Assembly: GCF_004125825.1 (NCBI RefSeq)
Contig: NZ_QQWI01000006.1
Span: 1-64,000, forward strand
Length of the DNA: 64,000 nucleotides
Reading direction: 5' to 3'
Origin: Fusibacter sp. A1
GTDB lineage: Bacteria > Bacillota > Clostridia > Peptostreptococcales > Acidaminobacteraceae
The notes under the pieces are model-generated. The model saw nothing but the letters and a program-made list of their open reading frames with translations, was not told where the DNA came from and searched no databases. Position numbers and translations under genes: made by a program. This document shows, piece by piece, positions 15,725-24,996 of this stretch; the stretch's first letter is position 1, and each line of letters begins with the position of its first letter.

Positions 15725-16654
15725 ATGCCTACAGATAAGTATACACGAAAAGAACTTGAGCGAATTGCCTCACAGCTTGTGGGTGAAAAAGTCACACTGA
15801 TCCCCATAGGCAACCACGATCTGAACAGACATCTGGTTTACAAGCTTACCACCTCTGAAAACCAGCACTTTGTCTTTAAGTATTTCTATCAATCACATTA
15901 TGCGTCAAGAGAAATCGCAGCCCTTAAATACCTTGCGACCCATAAGCTTCCAGTACCCAAAATTATCAACAGTGGAGCACTCGACGACCAGCGCACCTGG
16001 CTTTTGATGACCTACATTGAAGGTCTTCCCATGATGAAGATATTAAGACATATCCCAATCGAGCAGCAGCTTCGTCTATTCGAGGAGCTCGGCAAGGTCT
16101 TAAAGGCTTTCCATACCGTTCATTTCGACCACTTCGGAACATGGAACACTTTGCAGCTGACAACACCTCTTTCTCTAAAGACGGCATATCAGCCAAAGTT
16201 AGATTTTTTAGACCAGCGGCTAGCTGATCCAGACCTACCCAACAGGGAATGGCTGAACTTGGCTTGGAAATATCTCGAAGATCACATGTCCTGCCTAGAC
16301 TATGCAACAGAAGCTGTTTTATGTCATCAAGATTTTGATGCACGAAACATTCTCATCCGAAAAATCGGTGAAAACTATGAAATCACAGCAGTCCTGGATT
16401 TCGAACACAGTGTTCCATGGGACAGCTACGCTGATTTTTCCCAGCTCTATCTAAAGCATTTTTATGACCATCCCGAATTGGAAGTCGCCTTTTTCAGAGG
16501 GTATCACCCCTCTTTTCATAGTGATCCGCACTTTGATGAACGATTTAAGTATCACCTTCTCTATTATACGCTTTCAGCATGTTCCTGGGCATACGATATC
16601 GCTCCGGATTTTTATGAGATGTGCATGAAGACACTTAAAAGGCTCTTGAAATAA
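15725..16654 (+). CDS. APH-family small-molecule kinase
   Basis: A 309-residue protein with the aminoglycoside-phosphotransferase fold. LCHQDFDARNILI is the catalytic loop (HxDxxxxN) and AVLDFEHSVPWD supplies the metal-binding aspartate. HFVFKYFYQSHYASREIAAL includes the ATP-contacting lysine and glutamate. Many members phosphorylate sugars, choline, homoserine-like or other metabolites, so antibiotic resistance should not be assumed. AAGGAG precedes the ATG. It is single, flanked by a terminator. Confidence 0.82.
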   Translation: MPTDKYTRKELERIASQLVGEKVTLIPIGNHDLNRHLVYKLTTSENQHFVFKYFYQSHYASREIAALKYLATHKLPVPKIINSGALDDQRTWLLMTYIEGLPMMKILRHIPIEQQLRLFEELGKVLKAFHTVHFDHFGTWNTLQLTTPLSLKTAYQPKLDFLDQRLADPDLPNREWLNLAWKYLEDHMSCLDYATEAVLCHQDFDARNILIRKIGENYEITAVLDFEHSVPWDSYADFSQLYLKHFYDHPELEVAFFRGYHPSFHSDPHFDERFKYHLLYYTLSACSWAYDIAPDFYEMCMKTLKRLLK

Positions 16655-16667
16655 GCAACAGAAAAAT

Positions 16668-16707
16668 CCCCTCTGATGATATAATTCAAAAATCAGAGGG
16701 GTTTTTT
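16668..16707. terminator. Bidirectional terminator
   Basis: CCCCTCTGAT (16668-16677) and ATCAGAGGGG (16692-16701) form a 10-bp stem with A and T runs on either side. It serves the kinase gene and, on the other strand, the giant fusion protein. Confidence 0.9.
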
Positions 16708-19700
16708 TATTCTTCAAATAGTTTTAACAGATGCTCGAGTCTGATGATGTCACTTTCGACCATCTGGCTCGGCAAGACATGAACATCTACAGAAAGTGCT
16801 TTGCCATACTGAGGAATCCTTGGCGTGATAAACACTTCAGAAAGTCTCTCAATGGTAAATGGCCTTCTATTCATCGCTTCATATCTTTCTTCGATTACCT
16901 TCAGGAGACTATGTGAGTTATTCAAGCATTTCAGTGAAAAATCGACATAGCTTCTTTTCGGACGGCAGTAATCGTTTTTGGATACCATATAGGGCAGTAT
17001 CTTGTTGACAGAGGGCATGTTTCCCGGTGGAAACTCTTCACTTAACCATAAGGAATCGCCTCCTATAAACGGATAAAGCATGCTTTCTGTGTACCACGCC
17101 GACAGGTTTGGAATATTATATGCCGCATGGACCCGGTAGCCCTTTTGTTCAATGCGTTTCCGACCTCTTCTTGACATGATTCCTACGATGATGGAGTCTA
17201 CTGATACTTTCTCATTCTTAAAATACATTTCAATGGCCTGAAGTCTCAATCCTTTGTCCAGCAGATCATCAATCAGAATGACTGGCTTATTGAAGGCTTT
17301 GATGATCGCGGTCTGTTCTTCAATGGACAGGTAATACGGATAGGGCTTGACATCGAAATACCTTAACTTTTGATCGTATACCCTCTCGGTATGTAGCGCT
17401 TTTGTAACAGAATGCGGTAGTCTCCAACGTTTGAATAGTTCGCCATAAGGCACACACATCGACGCTCCGATACCCGTATCATCTAAAGGCACATTGTGAT
17501 GGCTGATCATCTGATTGATTTGATCGTACATCATACCCCGGTCGAATGCCAGAACCACCTGATTGGGATGCCTGCTGACAACCGCATAAAGGAGTTTGTC
17601 ACGCGTGTTCGACATACTGTTTCGAATACTTTTGTCTTTCCTGTAGTCATCCTTGAGCATAGACTGGGCATCAAGAATAATCACGACAGGATTTTTCAGA
17701 CTGCACATCATGATTCTCAGTTCCTTATTTTCAGTGAATCCCGTCGTCCTCAATACTTTGAGCAGATCGGTCATCACCATCCCTTCGCCAACTTTGTAAT
17801 AACAATATTCATAGCCCTGACTCATCACACTTACAAGCAGTTCAGTCTGTAGCATAAGTAAATTATTATGAAGTGGCGTTTCAGGAATTGCCACAAGCAC
17901 CTCGATGAGGGCAGTGTTCTCGACATACAAGTCCACATAATCAGCCTTCAGGCTGTCGTGGTTCATCATGGCCTCAAACTCATTTTCAGTGATCCCACGA
18001 TATATTCCGACACCGATAATGCTTTCAGGATTGTTTCCTTTGATCAGGATGATTTTCCTTTTGCAATTCTGTTGACAAACCACTCCTTGAAGTAGGCTGT
18101 CGACCTCCAGATGAAAGGTTTCTTGAAGCTCTTTTTTCAGCGATTCGGAAAGACCGTCCATTGTAAGCACCTCAGTCGTTTTAGGTTCCAGATCATTTTT
18201 AAACTGAGGTTCGTTTTTATACATATCGAATTTACGGATGGCTCGCGATGCAAGAGGATCCATGACATCTGTCAGATCCCAGTTCAGATCGATCGCACGC
18301 CTGATCTGATCAGGAGTGATCCGCTCTAGATCCACCATGATATTCACATGAGTCACCTGTTCTATCCCATCCATGACTTTAAGCGCCTGATCCTTCTTCT
18401 TTTTAGTAAGGTTCCCTCTACTTACTACGATATGGGGAAGGTCGAACAGATGGCTGTCCTCATTCATATAAGAAGCATTCGAAAGAAGCATATCCTCACC
18501 TGTCACCAGGTGGACAGGCTGTTCGGGGAAGAGGTCCGACAGTCTATTTGAGCTGTCTTCCATATTCAGATTGATAATTTTATTACGAGGAAACAGATAG
18601 ACGCCAAACTCATCCGCTATCGTCATGTTGATCAGCTTTCTTCTTAGCAGGGTCGGCTGCGTCCTTCTCATCCAGTTGAACGGATCGATTGCGATATAAA
18701 CATCGAAACCGGCATCTCTCACATGCCGTGCCACACTCTTCTGCCCCAGACTGAAGGGATCGAAGGTCCCAGGAAAATAGGCGACCTGGTGGTCCGACTC
18801 AAAGGTGAATCCCCCCTTCTCATGGATGTATTCGTTGATGAACGCATAGAGTTTGTTTAAACCGAACGCGTAATCCATGGCAGGCTCCAGTAATCCGCTG
18901 GAACTTTCATCAAGGATCGTCAGCATTTTTTTGTGCAGCAGCTGGTAGATCCGTTGTTTTTCAGACAGATTCGTGACCTTGCTCGATAGGATTCCATTAG
19001 TGATCGTATTGAAAGCGATCGAGTGGACAGGCGAATCGTATTGTACAAGTCCTGAAAGTATGATCCCCAGCATCTCTTTGATCAGGTCATCCTTCACTTT
19101 GCTTTTTCGTCCAATCATCAGAGCGGCATTGATACCGTGTCCGATAGTTTCGACAATGACCATCTTAAGTGCTGTTGACCCCATTTTCACTTTGATTTTC
19201 AGGTCGTCAAGCAGCTCGATCAGTTCGTCGCGTTCAAGGAGCATGAGTATGCGTCCCAGCACGCCTGGAATAATCTTTGAAAACTGATAGCTTTCAATTT
19301 CAAGACCCCTCAAGAGCTCTATCGCCACCTCGTTGATTTGTGATTTGGTCAGTTTCTCTGTAAGTGTGACAAGCGCCTTACCTGAAAGTATGCGTATATC
19401 GTGGGAGACGCTGTTTTTGATCAGGTTGCAATAATGGATTGCCGCGTAGAACTTATCCGCATTTTCAGTGGTGAGCATATGTTTGAGTATCATTTCAATA
19501 TGAAGTTTCTTGACTGTCATCGCCGTCGCGGTTTTTAAATTGCTAAGGTACATGTAGGATATCTGCTCTGTGCTGATTTGATTGAATCCGAACTCGCTGT
19601 GGTTCTCGATTTGATGTTGAACGTGTAGCCTCTTATTGATCTTACTGGCCATAAAGGACTCATATGGCATCTGCTCATCGATCGTCATCAGGCCTGTCGC

Positions 19701-21500
19701 TAAAGCCACAATCGCCTTGTTTTTGCTGCTGGATAGATGATAAATGCATTCCATGGCAAGCAGCTTCACTTCTTTGTAGCTTGAATCCAAGGAGTCGCTC
19801 ACCAAAAGTGTCAATTTGGAAAGCTGGTCGTCACTCAGCCTTGAGACAGGAAAATAAATGATCGTCCTTAACAGATACAGTCTTCGTTCTCCTTGAAACT
19901 CCGATAGTTTCTCTATCACAAGGTCCACCGTATTGACGATTTCTTTTGAATGGCGCACTACTTTTCTGATCAGATCCGATAAGGCATATCCTACCCATTC
20001 TTCCTTCTGCTTGGAATGGATGTTTTCTGGATTTAGAAACTCATTGACGAAGCTTCTTAGCACACCCGATTTTGAAAGTTTGAATACATTCGGGTCAATC
20101 GTCGGTGGAAGGTATTTGCTGTAGGGATCGTCAAAGGAGGCGATAATGGTACCCATGATTCCTGCAGCCTGCTTCCTGATATCCTCTTCAAACCTGTTCA
20201 ACATACTGAAAAGAAACTTAAGCGTGATCATTTTCTGCGCCGGAGTCAGGTACTTTGAAAACTGCTCCAACAGGTGCATATATCGTCTGAAATCCTGCGC
20301 GGTCTTCTGGATACGTGCCTCGTCAAGCATGACCATCAAGGATTCTTCCGTTCTTAGTCCGTTCATCAGTAGAATGTTATGTGCAATCGCCATTTTCTTG
20401 TACTTTTTGACGATCTCCGAGCCAGTCAGCAGCGCACTCTCTCCAAACGCGACCTCTTGGGCGTTATCAAAACGCTTGTCAAATTGAACGTTTACTCCCA
20501 AATAGAGCATGTAGTCTTCGAAATCCTTGAGTTTTTCATAGACCTTTCTATATCGCTTTTCCTTTTTTTTGTCCACATTATCCAGTTTATCTAAAATAAT
20601 ATCAAACGAATCGTCTATATTGAAAAACTTCATCGCGTATGGCCAGTTTGGATCCTTATGCCTTTTCACCCTAAAATCCGAATAGATGAGCACCAGCGAC
20701 TCAAGCGACAAATGTTCAAGCTCGAGATCCCAGGTAGAATGGTTCACTGCTATGTTTCTTATGTATTTGATATTCTTTCGGTAGAACCATTCATCGGAAT
20801 AGTAATAATGAAAATAGGCTACCTTGCTCTTCTCTTCAGGCTTACATCCGAACTTTCCGATGTCATGGAGCGCCGCCGCACCCGAAACGATTCCCAAGTC
20901 TACGGGCAGGCCGAGTTTTTTCAGCTGCCTTGCTATGTATAGGGCCAGATAATGCACACCCGTGATATGTTCGAGTGTGGCATGTCCCGATACCTCTTTG
21001 TTGAGCTTCATCATCTCATAGATATAGTCAAATCTGAACGACTCTTGAATGATTTCATATTCAGAGGTATTCTCTAGATCCTTCACTTCTTGTGGCAACA
21101 ATAACTCAAAGGGATATCTGCTGATATAGCTTTCCTTACTCGACTTCTTCTCCACCTGGTTGATCAATCTAAAGAGTTCTAGGAATACGACTGAACAGTC
21201 CTCTAGACCGTCAATTTCAGGAATCACAGCGGTCTGGGGATAACTCTTACAAAGGGCGAACTGATAGATCGCGCTGATCCACTCGTCCGCTGATATCGCA
21301 GTTTGATTGTCAAAGGCTAAAAACAGTTCTACAAGAGACCTTCCAGAGTAATCGCACCGATTGATCATCTTCGAAAGGCCATCAGAGAAGTTCTTTTCTG
21401 ACAACGCTGCAAACCACATGCAGCCAAGCGCTGAATCGTGGTTAAGCTTTCTTATGTTCGCCACTGCCTCTTTGATTAGTATTGCTGTCATATCAATCAC
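16707..21500 (-). CDS. Giant fusion: HD, helical repeats, nucleotidyltransferase-like, GNAT-like and PRTase-like domains
   Basis: A 1597-residue cytoplasmic protein starting at GTG 21500, six bases after GGAGG. An HD phosphohydrolase-type domain (about 175-280) has H178, the pair H212-D213 in ALHDIGKFG, and D275. About residues 360-890 are HEAT/ARM-like helices. A cytidylyltransferase-fold domain (about 905-1075) begins GTFDPFSLGQ, where the usual HxGH reads SLGQ, so both catalytic histidines are missing. An acetyltransferase-like stretch follows (about 1130-1255). A phosphoribosyltransferase-type PRPP loop, VILIDDLLDKGLRL, is at 1407-1420. It follows the glycyl-radical genes with an intervening terminator. 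Function is unknown; nucleotide or cofactor maintenance is a guess. Confidence 0.7.
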   Translation of the reverse strand: MIDMTAILIKEAVANIRKLNHDSALGCMWFAALSEKNFSDGLSKMINRCDYSGRSLVELFLAFDNQTAISADEWISAIYQFALCKSYPQTAVIPEIDGLEDCSVVFLELFRLINQVEKKSSKESYISRYPFELLLPQEVKDLENTSEYEIIQESFRFDYIYEMMKLNKEVSGHATLEHITGVHYLALYIARQLKKLGLPVDLGIVSGAAALHDIGKFGCKPEEKSKVAYFHYYYSDEWFYRKNIKYIRNIAVNHSTWDLELEHLSLESLVLIYSDFRVKRHKDPNWPYAMKFFNIDDSFDIILDKLDNVDKKKEKRYRKVYEKLKDFEDYMLYLGVNVQFDKRFDNAQEVAFGESALLTGSEIVKKYKKMAIAHNILLMNGLRTEESLMVMLDEARIQKTAQDFRRYMHLLEQFSKYLTPAQKMITLKFLFSMLNRFEEDIRKQAAGIMGTIIASFDDPYSKYLPPTIDPNVFKLSKSGVLRSFVNEFLNPENIHSKQKEEWVGYALSDLIRKVVRHSKEIVNTVDLVIEKLSEFQGERRLYLLRTIIYFPVSRLSDDQLSKLTLLVSDSLDSSYKEVKLLAMECIYHLSSSKNKAIVALATGLMTIDEQMPYESFMASKINKRLHVQHQIENHSEFGFNQISTEQISYMYLSNLKTATAMTVKKLHIEMILKHMLTTENADKFYAAIHYCNLIKNSVSHDIRILSGKALVTLTEKLTKSQINEVAIELLRGLEIESYQFSKIIPGVLGRILMLLERDELIELLDDLKIKVKMGSTALKMVIVETIGHGINAALMIGRKSKVKDDLIKEMLGIILSGLVQYDSPVHSIAFNTITNGILSSKVTNLSEKQRIYQLLHKKMLTILDESSSGLLEPAMDYAFGLNKLYAFINEYIHEKGGFTFESDHQVAYFPGTFDPFSLGQKSVARHVRDAGFDVYIAIDPFNWMRRTQPTLLRRKLINMTIADEFGVYLFPRNKIINLNMEDSSNRLSDLFPEQPVHLVTGEDMLLSNASYMNEDSHLFDLPHIVVSRGNLTKKKKDQALKVMDGIEQVTHVNIMVDLERITPDQIRRAIDLNWDLTDVMDPLASRAIRKFDMYKNEPQFKNDLEPKTTEVLTMDGLSESLKKELQETFHLEVDSLLQGVVCQQNCKRKIILIKGNNPESIIGVGIYRGITENEFEAMMNHDSLKADYVDLYVENTALIEVLVAIPETPLHNNLLMLQTELLVSVMSQGYEYCYYKVGEGMVMTDLLKVLRTTGFTENKELRIMMCSLKNPVVIILDAQSMLKDDYRKDKSIRNSMSNTRDKLLYAVVSRHPNQVVLAFDRGMMYDQINQMISHHNVPLDDTGIGASMCVPYGELFKRWRLPHSVTKALHTERVYDQKLRYFDVKPYPYYLSIEEQTAIIKAFNKPVILIDDLLDKGLRLQAIEMYFKNEKVSVDSIIVGIMSRRGRKRIEQKGYRVHAAYNIPNLSAWYTESMLYPFIGGDSLWLSEEFPPGNMPSVNKILPYMVSKNDYCRPKRSYVDFSLKCLNNSHSLLKVIEERYEAMNRRPFTIERLSEVFITPRIPQYGKALSVDVHVLPSQMVESDIIRLEHLLKLFEE

Positions 21501-21550
21501 GTCACACCTCCGGATAATACATAATTTATTACACCTTTACCCAAAATAAA

Positions 21551-21581
21551 AGCTTCTCACCGAAAATTACGATAAGAAGCT
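21551..21581 (-). terminator. Terminator after the glycyl-radical enzyme gene
   Basis: AGCTTCTCACCG (21551-21562) pairs with CGATAAGAAGCT (21570-21581), including two wobble pairs. On the minus strand it is followed by TTTTATTTTGG. It may make expression of the giant gene partial or separate. Confidence 0.75.
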
Positions 21582-21587
21582 AATTAA

Positions 21588-23933
21588 TTACATTTGCGCC
21601 GTGCGAGTGATGATCTCATTTTGTAAAAGAGGCGTCAGATGGTTGAAATAATCCGAATAGCCCGCCACTCTCACCACAAGATTTTTATATTCTTTGGGAG
21701 ATTTCTGAGCATTCAGCAAGTTCTCCCTATCCACCACATTGAACTGGATATGATGCCCGCCTAAACCGAAGTACGTTCTTACGAGCGCTTGAACCGCGTT
21801 TTTCCCTTTTATCGACTTGAAAAAATCAGGAGTGTACTTCTGATTCAAAAGTGTTCCGCCAGTGAGCTCATGAGGGATCTTCGACACCGATAGGATCACC
21901 GATGTAGGTCCCTTGACGTCCATTCCCTGAACCGGTGATATGCCTTCAGATAAGGGCTCACCACTCAACCTGCCGTCTGAAGAAGCGATCATGACATGAC
22001 CGAAATACACATGACAGGTCGTCGGAAGCAGGTTGACCCTATAGACAAATCCCATGGGTGATATCACGGAATCCACATTTCTGAAAAAAATATCAAAGGC
22101 GTCTTTCACGCACTCATCTGCCCGCATGTCATTGTTTCCAAACTTAGGCGTTTTATTCAGCAGCTCACTTCTCAACTCCTCATGACCCACAAAGTTGTTC
22201 TTAAGGGCCGTCTTAAGTCTATCGATTGTCAGCCTTTCATCTCCATAAACCCTATGCTTTATCACAGACAGCATATCGGCAGTGCTTCCGATACCTACCC
22301 CTTGAACGTAGCGGGTGCGGTACCTTGGACCATAAGAATGATAGTTCGCTCCCCTTTCGATACAGTCATCTGTGACGATGGACAGGGTCATCGCCGGCAT
22401 TTTTTCCTCAAACAACTTTTCGATGATATGGTTCCCGTTCAGCTTAATTCTTAAAAAATGCTTCATCTGAACTTCAAATGCCGTTAAGAACTCGTCGTAG
22501 GTCGTCATTGCTTCAACAGAAATCCCCGAGAGTCCGTTTCTCTTGTTCAAATAATGGTCGAAGCCGTTAAATAGCGTCATCTCGACAATCTTTGCGATAT
22601 TGAAGTAGCCTGTCAGAATATACGCTTCTTTTCCAAAAGCGCCCGTTTCAACACAGCCGCTTGTACCACCCTGTATGGCATCCTCTCTAGTTTTTCCCTG
22701 CCTCAAAAGCTGTTTGACAACGCCGTCCGCATTAAATAGCGAAGGCTGTCCCCTGCCGTTTTCAATGACTTTTAGAGCGCTATGCAAAAAATCATCCGGC
22801 ATGTTCTGAGTGACCTGTATGTTGGTAGACGGTTGTAAAAGCGCCATCTCATCGATCACCTTAAGCAGCAACACGCTTACCTCATTCACTCCAGATGAGC
22901 CATCCATCTTCAGCCCGCCTAAGGAGATATTCGCAAAATCGGTGTAGGTCCCGCTTTCAAGAAGCGTGATTCCCACCTTGGGCGGTGCCGGCTGATTGTT
23001 GAATTTGATCCAAAAACACTGCAAGAGTTCCTCCATGTCCTCTTTGGAAAATCCGTCATTCAAATCCTTTTCATAATATCCGATCAGATGCTGGTCCAGC
23101 CGTCCTGGAGAGTACGCATCCCATGTGTTGAGCTCTGTGATGATCGCCAGATGGATAAACCAGTACATCTGAAGTGCTTCATGCGTGTTACGCGGCGGGT
23201 GTTTAGGAACCCGTTTGAGCGTTTGAAGAACTCGCCTTAGAGTTTTAAGCTCTTGTGGACTCTGAGTCTTTTCGATTTCGTCTTCAATAAGCTTTTCGTA
23301 TCGCTGCCCGTAGGCAATGATCGCATCCGCTGTAATCAACATCGCCCGTAACTGTTCGACAATAGAATCGTCTTCCTTTGTTTTGATCGCACGTGTCAGT
23401 CGTTCATTGATTTCCTGCTTAAATCCGATCATTCCCTTTTCGATGACCTTTTTATCCGCCACCGTATGGCCAGGAGCGCGCTGCTCCATAAACTCAGTGA
23501 ATATTCCTCCCTGATAGGCCTCATGCCACTCTTGTGGCAATGATTTTAGAATCATCGACCTCATCGACCGATCTTTCCAAAAAGGTATGATATAGGTTTC
23601 GTGCTTGTTGATTTCCTTATCCTCTATCTTAAATGGAATCTTTGCCCGAGAACGGATGTGTTCTAGGTCTTCCACCGTATGGCAGCAAAGTTCAGGATAA
23701 GTCGGGACCTCTCCGGGTACCGAGCCCCTCTCTCCTACGATCAGTTCACCTTTTCCATAATAGAGGGCTTTCTTCTCTAAAATATGTTTCAAAACAAGCG
23801 CTCTTAAAACCGGCGTGCTGACACTTCCCTCATAGAGTCGATAGGCGTCTGTGACAAGACAAGCCCTTTCCATGCTCATCGATGGTACGACATCGATGCT
23901 TTGTTTTCTTAACTCCACCACTCTTTTTCTCAT
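21588..23933 (-). CDS. hypD: Glycyl radical enzyme, trans-4-hydroxy-L-proline dehydratase (HypD) type
   Basis: A 781-residue radical enzyme. The glycyl loop RVAGYSD puts the radical at Gly758. GGTSGCVETG supplies the thiyl cysteine Cys427 and the base Glu429. Phe148 and His156 in FMEQRAPGH, Asp332 and Phe333 in YTDFANI, and Thr638 in LPTTC match residues that I recall lining the C. difficile HypD pocket. HypD dehydrates trans-4-hydroxyproline to pyrroline-5-carboxylate under anaerobic conditions. The start lies one base after the activase stop, so the two are one operon driven by a sigma-54 promoter. The usual partner proC is absent here, so a related substrate remains possible. Confidence 0.85.
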   Translation of the reverse strand: MRKRVVELRKQSIDVVPSMSMERACLVTDAYRLYEGSVSTPVLRALVLKHILEKKALYYGKGELIVGERGSVPGEVPTYPELCCHTVEDLEHIRSRAKIPFKIEDKEINKHETYIIPFWKDRSMRSMILKSLPQEWHEAYQGGIFTEFMEQRAPGHTVADKKVIEKGMIGFKQEINERLTRAIKTKEDDSIVEQLRAMLITADAIIAYGQRYEKLIEDEIEKTQSPQELKTLRRVLQTLKRVPKHPPRNTHEALQMYWFIHLAIITELNTWDAYSPGRLDQHLIGYYEKDLNDGFSKEDMEELLQCFWIKFNNQPAPPKVGITLLESGTYTDFANISLGGLKMDGSSGVNEVSVLLLKVIDEMALLQPSTNIQVTQNMPDDFLHSALKVIENGRGQPSLFNADGVVKQLLRQGKTREDAIQGGTSGCVETGAFGKEAYILTGYFNIAKIVEMTLFNGFDHYLNKRNGLSGISVEAMTTYDEFLTAFEVQMKHFLRIKLNGNHIIEKLFEEKMPAMTLSIVTDDCIERGANYHSYGPRYRTRYVQGVGIGSTADMLSVIKHRVYGDERLTIDRLKTALKNNFVGHEELRSELLNKTPKFGNNDMRADECVKDAFDIFFRNVDSVISPMGFVYRVNLLPTTCHVYFGHVMIASSDGRLSGEPLSEGISPVQGMDVKGPTSVILSVSKIPHELTGGTLLNQKYTPDFFKSIKGKNAVQALVRTYFGLGGHHIQFNVVDRENLLNAQKSPKEYKNLVVRVAGYSDYFNHLTPLLQNEIITRTAQM

Positions 23934-23934
23934 C

Positions 23935-24822
23935 TTACTCCTCCACAGCGCACTTCATATTATTTGCTAAGCATTTCTTTACGATAGAGTCCAGCACTTG
24001 CCTTTGCGGCGTATAAAATGCCTGGTCCTCCATTTTCACAGCGCACTTCTCTCTTTTTTGTGCGCCGTAGCTGTGGTAAGGAACCACCGTCACTTCGGTT
24101 ACATGGCGACGTTTAAAAAGTTCAATCATCCCCTCAATCGTAGACCAGCTGTCATTGACACCACCGATCAGAGGCCACCGGACGATTACCCGCGCCTTGG
24201 AAGCAAGTGAGATATCCAGTCCATCAAGCACATGTTCCAAATCTCCACCTGTCCATTTTTTAAAAGCGTCAGGATCATAGTGTTTGATGTCGAAAAGTAC
24301 TCCATCCACAATCCCTACAAGCTCCTCAAGCAGGTTTAAATCGCCATAACCGCTGGTATCAAGCCATACGTCTATGTTGCGTTCCTTCAGTCCCTTTACC
24401 AGATCGACTAGTTCATATCCCTGATAAAGCGGTTCGCCACCCGATAAGGTCACACCACCGGCTGAGGCCTTGTGAAAGACTTCATCCTCAATCAGCTGAT
24501 CGATCAGTTCATCTGTTATTAGGTCCCTGCCCACTCTGATGAGAGCTGAGCTGTCGCATGCGTCTGTACATTTAGAGCAGTGCATCAACTCAGTGCACCC
24601 AAGCATTTGCTCCTTGGTTTCAAAGCCGCTTGGACACCGGCGAATGCATTTGTCGCAGTCATTGCATAAGTTTTTATGCCACATCAGCTGCAACTGCATC
24701 GAGATCGACTCTGGATTGTGACACCAGCTACATTCCAAAGGACACCCCTTAAAGAAGGCAGTCGTTCTTATTCCCGGTCCATCATGCACCGCGAACCGTT
24801 TGATATCGAATATTCTTAGCAT
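23935..24822 (-). CDS. hypE: Glycyl radical enzyme activase (radical SAM)
   Basis: A 295-residue radical-SAM protein. FFKGCPLECSWCHNPES holds the CxxxCxxC 4Fe-4S cluster motif. A ferredoxin-like insert follows, with CNDCDKCIRRCPSG and CSKCTDACDSS, typical of activases for the larger glycyl radical enzymes. GGVTLSGGEPLYQ is the SAM-binding GGE motif. It abstracts hydrogen from the glycine of the enzyme encoded one base downstream. It is first in the sigma-54-dependent transcript. The symbol follows from the HypD-like partner. Confidence 0.92.
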   Translation of the reverse strand: MLRIFDIKRFAVHDGPGIRTTAFFKGCPLECSWCHNPESISMQLQLMWHKNLCNDCDKCIRRCPSGFETKEQMLGCTELMHCSKCTDACDSSALIRVGRDLITDELIDQLIEDEVFHKASAGGVTLSGGEPLYQGYELVDLVKGLKERNIDVWLDTSGYGDLNLLEELVGIVDGVLFDIKHYDPDAFKKWTGGDLEHVLDGLDISLASKARVIVRWPLIGGVNDSWSTIEGMIELFKRRHVTEVTVVPYHSYGAQKREKCAVKMEDQAFYTPQRQVLDSIVKKCLANNMKCAVEE

Positions 24823-24885
24823 TGGTCCACCTAAACCCGTTAATTTTTTTATGATAAAGCTCCATGAGTTTCTGTCTTTTTATAA

Positions 24886-24901
24886 TGCAATTACCATGCC
24901 A
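24886..24901 (-). promoter_or_regulatory. Sigma-54 (-24/-12) promoter for the activase/dehydratase operon
   Basis: On the minus strand TGGCATG-GTAA-TTGCA matches the sigma-54 consensus TGGCACG-N4-TTGCW at all but one base, with GG and GC ten bases apart. It lies 64 bases before the activase start. The gene just upstream encodes a sigma-54 activator, which supports the call. Confidence 0.8.
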
Positions 24902-24940
24902 TCAATTTCAGCCTGATTGCGCCTCATTCAAATTAAAAAA

Positions 24941-24996
24941 GTCCCAAAAAAGGGACAAGTCCAGTCTCATTTTTGGGACAGTCCTATTTTTGGGAC
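24941..24996 (-). promoter_or_regulatory. Three 16-bp palindromes, likely activator binding sites
   Basis: GTCCCAAAAAAGGGAC (24941-24956), GTCTCATTTTTGGGAC (24964-24979) and GTCCTATTTTTGGGAC (24981-24996) share GTCYY-W6-RGGAC form. They lie about 65-120 bp upstream of the expected +1 of the sigma-54 promoter, the normal place for enhancer sites. The last overlaps the final codons of the activator gene. The first is followed by six T on the minus strand and can also act as its terminator. Confidence 0.65.

Noticed and set aside
15966..16343. 125-codon minus-strand ORF
   Set aside because: It is a shadow of the APH-family kinase gene.
24941..24956. Treating the first palindrome only as a terminator
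   Set aside because: It does have a T-tract, but two similar palindromes without one follow at regular distance, so binding sites explain all three better. A dual role remains possible.
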